Shown: in pieces, positions 6,916 to 11,876 of the stretch
Layout: every line of letters begins with the position of its first letter
Numbering within the stretch: position 1 is the first letter of the stretch
Assembly (NCBI GenBank): GCA_002435835.1
Contig: DIVM01000319.1
Coordinates: forward strand, 1-14,535
Direction: 5' to 3'
Length of the DNA stretch: 14,535 nt
From: Firmicutes bacterium UBA6132
GTDB taxonomy: Bacteria > Bacillota_A > Clostridia > Tissierellales > Sedimentibacteraceae
Position numbers and translations under genes: made by a program
The notes under the pieces: generated by a model
What the model was told of the DNA's origin: nothing
What the model saw: only the letters and a program-made list of their open reading frames with translations
The model's database searches: none

Positions 6916-7275
6916 CTAACTAATTAATTTTATTTTCCATTCATCTTCCTTGAATCCAACCAAAACTGTATCTTCTCCAACAAGAATAGGCCTTTTCACA
7001 AGCATACCATCAGTTGCTAAAAGTTTAATTAGTTCCTCTTCTGACATTTCATTGAACTTTTCCTTGATATTTAATTCCTTATACAATGTACCACTAGCAT
7101 TAAAAAACTTTTTCAAAGGATATTCACTTTTCTCTATCCACTGTGTAAGTTCGTTTTCAGTAGGATTTTCTTCCTTAATAGGTCTTTCCTCAAATTCAAT
7201 ATTATTTTCTTCTAGCCAACCCTTGGCCTTTTTGCAAGTACTTCATTTTGAATAACAAATAAACTTATATTGCAT
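6916..7275 (-). CDS. ArsC/Spx-family (YusI-like) oxidoreductase, candidate selenoprotein with in-frame UGA
   Basis: Reading from ATG at 7275 through one in-frame TGA (7243-7245) gives a 119-residue protein that matches ArsC/Spx-family proteins of the YusI type over its whole length. The N-terminus reads FICYSK-U-STCKKAKGWLEEN, so the TGA falls exactly on the first cysteine of the usual C-x-x-C active site (YPKCGTCRKAKKW in the Bacillus protein as recalled); Cys14 is the partner. Downstream, LKKFFNASGTLYKELNIKEK and LLATDGMLVKRPILVG are typical of the family. A strong ribosome binding site (GGAGG, 8 nt before ATG) supports the start. A TTG at 7116 would give a 66-residue piece without the active site. 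A hairpin with a GGG loop follows the UGA at SECIS distance. The family has a thioredoxin-like fold and reduces or senses thiols; real arsenate reduction is unproven. Alternative: a nonsense mutation (TGC or TGT to TGA). Confidence 0.8.
7209..7238 (-). promoter_or_regulatory. Candidate bacterial SECIS element downstream of the in-frame UGA
   Basis: Starting 14 nt after the UGA, the mRNA can fold GGCCAA against UUGGCU (7214-7228), five Watson-Crick pairs plus one G-U pair, around a GGG apical loop (7220-7222). The loop lies 21-23 nt after the UGA. Three more pairs (CUU/AAG) are possible below an internal loop. A small G-containing apical loop at this distance matches the known loose description of bacterial SECIS elements. 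The element lies inside the coding sequence, as expected for bacteria. The fold was worked out by eye only. Confidence 0.55.
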
Positions 7276-7358
7276 TTTTAATTCCTCCGTAGTTTACTTT
7301 TGTAAAAAGCTAATTAACACAGCTAACGCAAATTTTACTTAAATATCAGTATAAATAT

Positions 7359-7388
7359 GTTATACCCTAATTTATAAAATTATATCAA
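7359..7388 (-). promoter_or_regulatory. Possible promoter of the ArsC-family gene
   Basis: Leftward TTGATA (7383-7388), an 18-bp spacer and TATAAC (7359-7364) lie about 85 bp upstream of the ArsC-family start. The match is fair, and AT-rich DNA gives such matches often. The rest of the 234-bp gap between this gene and the GNAT gene (7276-7509) shows no other recognisable feature. Confidence 0.4.
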
Positions 7389-7509
7389 TACTACCTAAGA
7401 ATATTTTATTGTGACTTTTATTTTTTTATTTCCTTTGAATACAAATTTATAGTTAACTTAAACTTTTATATTTCAACAAATAACCATATCTGACAAATTA
7501 GTTAATCAT

Positions 7510-8403
7510 TTATTTTTTTAATCTATAATAATCCATAGTATAATTTTCTTTGAAACCACAAGCTTTGTAAAGATTTAAAGCATTTTTATTATTAGCTTCA
7601 ACTTGTAAGGTTATAGTTTTAACATTGCTTTCTTTTAATTTATTAATTGACTGAATCAATAATTCTCTACCATAACCTTTTCCACGATAATCAGTCAGAA
7701 CCTCCAAACCGTATATACCACCAATATTATTATTAATTTCTAACCTAACCTTTCCTATTACAGTATTGTCTATTTCAATAACATAAGTACAACTATATGA
7801 ATTACAGCCATCCTTTTCAGTATCAGAAATTCCTTCATAGTCATGTTCATTAAAAAATTCAAAATTTTCTTTAGATATTCTATTTACATCTTCTTGTGTC
7901 ACCTTTTTAAAAAATAAATCATTGAAATTCAATTCATGTATTACAGCCATATCTAAATTCATATCGTATTCCGAATGATCGTAATCACTGCATACATTTT
8001 TGATAAATTTAATACCTTCAATGGAGTTATTGTCGCTTAACAAAAGCATTTCAGTGGACTCTCTCCTACTGAATTCATCTTTAACCAATGAAAACAACCT
8101 TGTAAAAACTCCTCTTCTCCTATAATCAGGATGTACCATGCCATTAACTTCTAATGCATCAACGCCAAAACTACAAATCCCTGCATAACCCACAAGTTTG
8201 TTGTCATCATAAAACATAAATTCATTTATTAATTTCAATTTATTGCTGTTTTTATCAACTTCATTTAACTTAAAACCTATTTCTAATTTTAAGTATGTTT
8301 TGTCATAATCCATACAAATATTTTTTAAATTATTAATATCGGTATAATCATTTTCATTTAAATTTTCTTTTAGTTTAATCAAAAAATTATTAGTAATACT
8401 CAT
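7510..8403 (-). CDS. Tandem GNAT N-acetyltransferase
   Basis: A 297-residue protein with two GNAT folds. The N-terminal half has MFYDDNKLVGYAG followed by VNGMVHPDYRRRGVFTRLF, with the acetyl-CoA loop RRRGVF at 95-100. The C-terminal half has YVIEIDNTVIGKVRLE, then GLEVLTDYRGKGYGRELL with the loop RGKGYG at 240-245, and ends in EANNKNALNLYKACGFKENYTMDYYRL, a textbook GNAT end. The second copy has the more complete acetyl-CoA motif and is probably the active one; the first may bind substrate (inference). The substrate cannot be read from sequence. AGGAGG is six bases before the ATG. The flavodoxin gene ends 55 bp upstream on the same strand, so cotranscription is possible. Confidence 0.88.
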   Translation of the reverse strand: MSITNNFLIKLKENLNENDYTDINNLKNICMDYDKTYLKLEIGFKLNEVDKNSNKLKLINEFMFYDDNKLVGYAGICSFGVDALEVNGMVHPDYRRRGVFTRLFSLVKDEFSRRESTEMLLLSDNNSIEGIKFIKNVCSDYDHSEYDMNLDMAVIHELNFNDLFFKKVTQEDVNRISKENFEFFNEHDYEGISDTEKDGCNSYSCTYVIEIDNTVIGKVRLEINNNIGGIYGLEVLTDYRGKGYGRELLIQSINKLKESNVKTITLQVEANNKNALNLYKACGFKENYTMDYYRLKK

Positions 8404-8458
8404 TTATACCTCCTGAACGATTAAATCAATTATATAATTACTATCCAATTAAAACCAG

Positions 8459-8947
8459 CTATTTCATAACCGCATTATTTTTATTAATCCAATCCGATAC
8501 AGGCCCTATTAATTGATCATATGTTATTGGATTTTTCATATTTGTTTGAATAAAGAAGTTATCAATTACCTTGCCACCTTTTGCTTCAACACGCGCTGCA
8601 ATTGATTCATATACTGAATTTGGAGTTTTGTTATCAGCCTGTGTAATGAAAACAAATACGTTTTTCCCAGTAAAATCCACTTCATTTAGTAATGTATTAA
8701 TTGGAGTTGAATTCTTTCCTGCCCATACTGGAGTGCCTATAAATATATTGTCATAATCTTTAACATTGAAATCAGTTGTTTTAATCTTTCCTTTCAAACC
8801 CAATAATGATGTAAATCCTGCACATGCAAAACTAATATCTTTGATTAATTCAATTTTTTTAAGATCACCATTAACTTCTTTTGATATTTCCTTTGCAACT
8901 TTTTCTGTATTATCGCTTCTTGAATAATATAAAATTAAATTTTTCAT
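8459..8947 (-). CDS. Flavodoxin family protein
   Basis: A 162-residue FMN-binding electron-transfer protein. The N-terminal FMN-phosphate loop is LILYYSRSDNTEKVAKEI, where the usual glycine of the S/T-x-T-G-x-T loop is Asp. The second FMN loop region is NIFIGTPVWAGKNSTPINTLL, typical of the flavodoxin_4 type, and KNVFVFITQADN follows. The frame could begin at the ATG at 8983, adding 12 polar residues. The ATG at 8947 is preferred because AAAGGAT stands nine bases before it and the family N-terminus begins there. The electron donor and acceptor are unknown. A TATAAT box at 9021-9026 may mark its promoter, but no good -35 is seen. Confidence 0.85.
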   Translation of the reverse strand: MKNLILYYSRSDNTEKVAKEISKEVNGDLKKIELIKDISFACAGFTSLLGLKGKIKTTDFNVKDYDNIFIGTPVWAGKNSTPINTLLNEVDFTGKNVFVFITQADNKTPNSVYESIAARVEAKGGKVIDNFFIQTNMKNPITYDQLIGPVSDWINKNNAVMK

Positions 8948-9077
8948 TTTGATTTTATCCTTTAAATTAAATTTGTTTTCCATTCATCTTAAATAAAACT
9001 TCATTCAAAAATTACTCTCCATTATAGACTACCCATCATATCCAAGTTATTCCCTCAGCAATTGCAAAACATCATTA

Positions 9078-9255
9078 TTATCTAAACTTTTTCCAAATAT
9101 GCAGCCAAACGTTTACCATAATTATACAGCAAAACATTATATATTTCAAATAAATAATAACAGACTTTATAGGTAAACCCAATCGTTTTTGCTCTTCTGC
9201 AACAATTTGGTCAATCAACCTCTTGCATACGCAAATATTGTACTAAAAATAATAT
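9078..9255 (-). pseudogene. Possible decayed coding remnant in the 8984-9326 gap
   Basis: This 343-bp gap contains no intact gene, but two overlapping minus frames look protein-like. One, 9078-9227, reads RLIDQIVAEEQKRLGLPIKS before turning hydrophobic. The other, ending at the TAG at 9082-9084, reads YNVLLYNYGKRLAAYLEKV and is interrupted by a TGA upstream. Neither has a convincing start or ribosome binding site. A frameshifted remnant, perhaps of a mobile-element protein, is possible, but chance cannot be excluded and no family is assigned. Confidence 0.2.
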
Positions 9256-9326
9256 AAGCTATTACTCTTGACTATTTCTAATCAAAAATATCAGCTCATT
9301 TTATTGCTAATATAATATTACCTTTT

Positions 9327-9989
9327 CTATACTCCAAAAATAACTTTAAAGAAAAGCCTTAAAATCTTCTTAGTTTTGCTTTTGGTTATTGGAATTATTT
9401 GTCCTGATTTCATAATAATCTGTCGTTTAGCTCTGTCTATTTTTTTAATATTATAAAAATTTACAATATATCCATGCAAGCAGTCTACAAAATAATCCTC
9501 TGGTAGTTTTGTTTTCAGCGATTTAATGGATTCGCTTAATTCTTCGGTTTCATTGTCTTTCAAAACCATGACGGTTTTCCTGTTAGTTTTCTTTACGTAT
9601 TCAATATCGCTATAGGATATAGCCCTTAGAATTTTCTTTGTGCTTAGGGGGAAAATTTTATGTGGACAGCTCATATTATCTATATCCAAAATAATATGGT
9701 CCATTTTTTCATCATCCAAAGGTAATTCTGTCCAACATAAAGTAAGACTTGAGTAATTTTTCAAAAGGCTCATGGCTTTTCTTTTAATGCAGCTTATTTT
9801 TTCATCATCACACCAAAACATCATATTGAAATCTACCTTTTTATCAGTCATATTATTAAGAATAATGTTTCTTGTTCTAATATAACTTATTTCTGTTTCT
9901 ATATCCAAATTTTTAAAATATTGTTCGACAAAATTCTTAACTTCCTTTTTTTGCTTCAAATTCATGCTATAAATTCCTATTTTGATCAT
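9327..9989 (-). CDS. LytTR-domain DNA-binding regulator with atypical N-terminus
   Basis: A 220-residue protein. Residues about 126-213 form a LytTR DNA-binding domain: SDIEYVKKTNRKTVMVL, then SIKSLKTKLPEDYFVDCLHGYIVNFYNIKKIDR, then IIMKSGQIIPITKSK, matching the family spacing closely (YIVN in place of the usual YLVN). Such domains bind short direct repeats and control exported or membrane functions in Firmicutes. The N-terminal 125 residues have receiver-like length and start like a receiver (MIKIGIYS), but no convincing phosphoacceptor Asp is present at the end of beta-3 (FNMMFWCDD), so classical phosphorylation is doubtful. No histidine kinase is adjacent. AAAGGA stands eight bases before the ATG. 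A direct repeat upstream may be its operator. Confidence 0.8.
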   Translation of the reverse strand: MIKIGIYSMNLKQKKEVKNFVEQYFKNLDIETEISYIRTRNIILNNMTDKKVDFNMMFWCDDEKISCIKRKAMSLLKNYSSLTLCWTELPLDDEKMDHIILDIDNMSCPHKIFPLSTKKILRAISYSDIEYVKKTNRKTVMVLKDNETEELSESIKSLKTKLPEDYFVDCLHGYIVNFYNIKKIDRAKRQIIMKSGQIIPITKSKTKKILRLFFKVIFGV

Positions 9990-10059
9990 ATAATCATTCC
10001 TTTAAATTTATTTTTATGTAAATTAATGATTAAATATTTGTAAATTTCTAAAGTAGGTA

Positions 10060-10092
10060 TAATCGCTAAAATTTCAAAGTAATAGTTAAAAT
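10060..10092. promoter_or_regulatory. Direct repeat, candidate LytTR operator
   Basis: TAATCGCTAAAAT (10060-10072) and TAATAGTTAAAAT (10080-10092) match at 11 of 13 positions and are spaced 20 bp start to start, about two helical turns. They lie 70-103 bp upstream of the LytTR gene. LytTR regulators bind paired direct repeats with about this period, and the second copy (ATAGTTAAA) resembles the loose family consensus. Autoregulation is the natural inference. AT-rich DNA makes chance similarity possible. Confidence 0.4.
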
Positions 10093-10200
10093 CTATTTTT
10101 TATTTTTAGATAATTTTCCGTTTGGCGCAATTTCGATGACGATATGAGCATCTTGTTTTTTATGAAATCTTATAATTATTAAATTCGATATATTATTCGT
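10093..10200 (-). other. Short coding-like stretch of unknown origin
   Basis: This lies in the 361-bp gap between the LytTR gene and metK. A minus frame ending in TAG at 10093 reads FHKKQDAHIVIEIAPNGKLS and then NKK. The DNA coding for the central part is markedly richer in G+C than the flanks, as for real coding sequence. There is no ATG, GTG or TTG start in frame before the upstream stop. A neighbouring frame upstream reads VVDGKRIIYRI before a stop, which suggests a frameshifted remnant. No family was recognised. The rest of the gap, apart from the metK terminator, shows only A/T-rich sequence. Confidence 0.25.
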
Positions 10201-10314
10201 TTACCATCTACTACTATATAGCATGAACTGCAAAAATGTATTGAATTTTTTTTATTTTTTTGCTTATTTAATGTGAGACAAAAATGTGATGATTACTATA
10301 ACACCCATCCTTGC

Positions 10315-10342
10315 AAAAAAAATAGAGCTTTTCGCTCTATTT
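10315..10342 (-). terminator. Intrinsic terminator of metK
   Basis: Reading leftward, AATAGAGC, a GAAAA loop and GCTCTATT form an 8-bp stem that runs directly into a run of Ts, beginning 9 nt after the metK stop. This is a textbook rho-independent terminator. Confidence 0.92.
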
Positions 10343-10350
10343 CATTTTAA

Positions 10351-11529
10351 TTATAAATATTTTTTCAATAATTCTACTTTATCTAATTTTTCCCATGGCA
10401 AATCTAAATCATCTCTACCGAAATGGCCATAAGCTGCAGTTTGTTTGTAAATTGGTCTTCTTAACTCAAATTTATCAATAATTGAAGCTGGTCTTAAATC
10501 AAAGTTTGCTGCAACTGCTTCATTAATTTTTTCTTCATCTATTTTGTTAGTTCCAAAACATTCAACCATTATTGAAACTGGTTTTGCAACTCCTATTGCA
10601 TATGCAAGTTCAACTTCACATTTGTCTGCAAGTCCTGCTGCAACTATATTTTTAGCTATATAACGTGCTGCGTAAGCTGCTGAACGGTCAACTTTTGTAG
10701 GATCTTTTCCTGAGAAAGCTCCGCCGCCATGTCTTGAATATCCGCCATATGTGTCAACTATGATTTTTCTTCCTGTTAAACCAGAGTCTCCTTGAGGTCC
10801 ACCTATAACGAATCTTCCTGTTGGGTTGATGAAATATTTTGTGTTTTCATCTAAAAGTTCTGCTGGTACAGTTGTGTTAATAACATATTGTTTTAAGTCT
10901 TTTTCAATAGTTTCTCTATCAACTTCTGGTCCGTGTTGAGTTGATATTACAATTGTATCTATTCTTACTGGTTTGTTATCATGATATTCAACTGTTACCT
11001 GTGTTTTGCCATCAGGTCTTAAATATCCTATAGTTTTATCTTTTCTAACTTCTGTTAGCTTTCGAGCTAAATTATGTGCTAAATATATTGGCATTGGCAT
11101 TAAAACTGGTGTTTCATTACAAGCAAAACCAAACATCATACCTTGGTCCCCTGCACCAATCATATCATTAGCATCGACCTTGTCTTTTCTAAATTCATCA
11201 GCTTCATTAACACCCATTGCAATATCACCTGATTGTTCTTCTATAGAAGTAAATACTGCACATGTTTTGTAATCAAAGCCAAAATCTGCATTATCATATC
11301 CTATATCTTGAACAGTTTTCCTAACTATTTTAGGAATGTCAACATAACTGCTTGTGCTTATTTCTCCAGCTACTAAAACAAAACCTGTTTTAGTTATTGT
11401 TTCGCATGCTACTCTACCATAAGGATCTTGTTCTAATATAGCATCTAATATTCCATCTGATATTTGATCGCACATTTTGTCAGGATGACCTTCTGTAACC
11501 GACTCAGATGTAAATAACCATTTTTTCAT
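10351..11529 (-). CDS. metK: S-adenosylmethionine synthetase
   Basis: A 392-residue cytoplasmic enzyme that makes S-adenosylmethionine from methionine and ATP, with tripolyphosphate hydrolysed in the same active site. Family motifs are complete: [12 protein letters not shown] (14-25) with the ATP-contacting His15, the signature hexapeptide GAGDQG (125-130), and the glycine-rich loop [16 protein letters not shown] near 267-282. [14 protein letters not shown] and a [14 protein letters not shown] tail complete the match. Length is normal. The 5' leader holds a SAM-I riboswitch with an intrinsic terminator, so the product represses its own synthesis. An AAAGG element 12-13 bases upstream makes the ribosome binding site only moderate. 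Its product is the cofactor used by LipA encoded in this window, but the two genes are unlinked in expression. Confidence 0.98.
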   Translation of the reverse strand: MKKWLFTSESVTEGHPDKMCDQISDGILDAILEQDPYGRVACETITKTGFVLVAGEISTSSYVDIPKIVRKTVQDIGYDNADFGFDYKTCAVFTSIEEQSGDIAMGVNEADEFRKDKVDANDMIGAGDQGMMFGFACNETPVLMPMPIYLAHNLARKLTEVRKDKTIGYLRPDGKTQVTVEYHDNKPVRIDTIVISTQHGPEVDRETIEKDLKQYVINTTVPAELLDENTKYFINPTGRFVIGGPQGDSGLTGRKIIVDTYGGYSRHGGGAFSGKDPTKVDRSAAYAARYIAKNIVAAGLADKCEVELAYAIGVAKPVSIMVECFGTNKIDEEKINEAVAANFDLRPASIIDKFELRRPIYKQTAAYGHFGRDDLDLPWEKLDKVELLKKYL

Positions 11530-11575
11530 TAATTTTTCCGTACCTTTCGTTTAAAATTTTAATAATCTTACCTAT

Positions 11576-11599
11576 AAAAAAAACTCTTCGGCTGAAGAG
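11576..11599 (-). terminator. Riboswitch-controlled intrinsic terminator of the metK leader
   Basis: CUCUUC, an AGCC loop, GAAGAG and eight consecutive Us form the expression-platform terminator. The upstream arm CCUCUUC can instead pair with GAUGAGG, the 3' half of aptamer helix P1 (one mismatch), giving an antiterminator. Binding of SAM stabilises P1, frees the terminator and stops transcription before metK. Confidence 0.9.
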
Positions 11600-11616
11600 G
11601 TATATTAAACCTATAG

Positions 11617-11714
11617 CCTCATCTTGCGAAATTAATTTCCGCGGGAATTGGCACCTTGAATTATCAGGCTGCCGGGTTTCATAGGGCCCAGTCCCTCCAC
11701 CTCTCTTGATAAGG
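11617..11714 (-). promoter_or_regulatory. SAM-I (S-box) riboswitch aptamer
   Basis: The leader RNA has all the S-box landmarks. CCUUAUC pairs with GAUGAGG to close helix P1. AAGAGAGGUGGAGGGACUGG carries the conserved kink-turn side of P2. CCCUAUGAAACCCGGCAGCC holds the conserved AUGAAACC core. AAGGUGCCAAUUCC forms the P3/P4 side, and GAUGAG ends the aptamer. This class binds S-adenosylmethionine and in Firmicutes terminates transcription of methionine and SAM genes. It lies between a strong promoter and metK. A minus open frame covers the same bases (11504-11767) but is an accident of the riboswitch and is not annotated. Confidence 0.97.
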
Positions 11715-11726
11715 ATTATCATGAAC

Positions 11727-11755
11727 ATAATAGCACAGAGCATATTTAATGTCAA
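11727..11755 (-). promoter_or_regulatory. metK promoter
   Basis: Leftward, a perfect -35 TTGACA (11750-11755), a 17-bp spacer and TATTAT (11727-11732) put the transcript start near 11720, just before the first base of the riboswitch aptamer. This position is what an S-box leader needs. Confidence 0.85.
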
Positions 11756-11818
11756 TATAGCAAACACAAAATTAGTAGTAATTTGTCAACAAAATGTATT
11801 AAACATTCTTGGGTAGTG

Positions 11819-11827
11819 TGTTATAAT
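11819..11827 (+). promoter_or_regulatory. Extended -10 promoter of the NAGPA-domain gene
   Basis: TGTTATAAT fits an extended -10 element (TGn-TATAAT, with TATAAT at 11822-11827). It lies about 50 bp before the chosen start codon. No good -35 is present, as is usual with extended -10 promoters. It overlaps the upstream ATG at 11826, which argues against that ATG as a start. Confidence 0.5.
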
Positions 11828-11876
11828 GTATAGGTTGGAAACTTTAACATTATTATACAATGAAAGGATTGATTTT

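Noticed and set aside
6916..7116. A 66-residue protein starting at TTG 7116
   Set aside because: It would lack the whole N-terminal half, including the active site, and has no convincing ribosome binding site. The ATG at 7275 with GGAGG and read-through of UGA gives the full family protein.
7243..7245. UGA as a reassigned (Trp) codon in this organism
   Set aside because: The lipoyl-domain gene ends with TGA at 5407-5409 immediately before lipA, and the large genes use no internal TGA, so UGA acts as stop here.
6950..7255. A 101-codon plus frame opposite the ArsC-family gene
   Set aside because: Serine- and leucine-rich shadow of the conserved minus-strand gene; no family match and no ribosome binding site.
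11504..11767. An 87-codon minus frame upstream of metK
   Set aside because: It spans the SAM-I riboswitch and its terminator. Conserved RNA sequence and the lack of any protein family resemblance explain the open frame.
11826..11876. N-terminal extension of the NAGPA-domain protein from ATG 11826
   Set aside because: This ATG lies in the -10 box, has no ribosome binding site, and would place 17 residues before a normal signal peptide.
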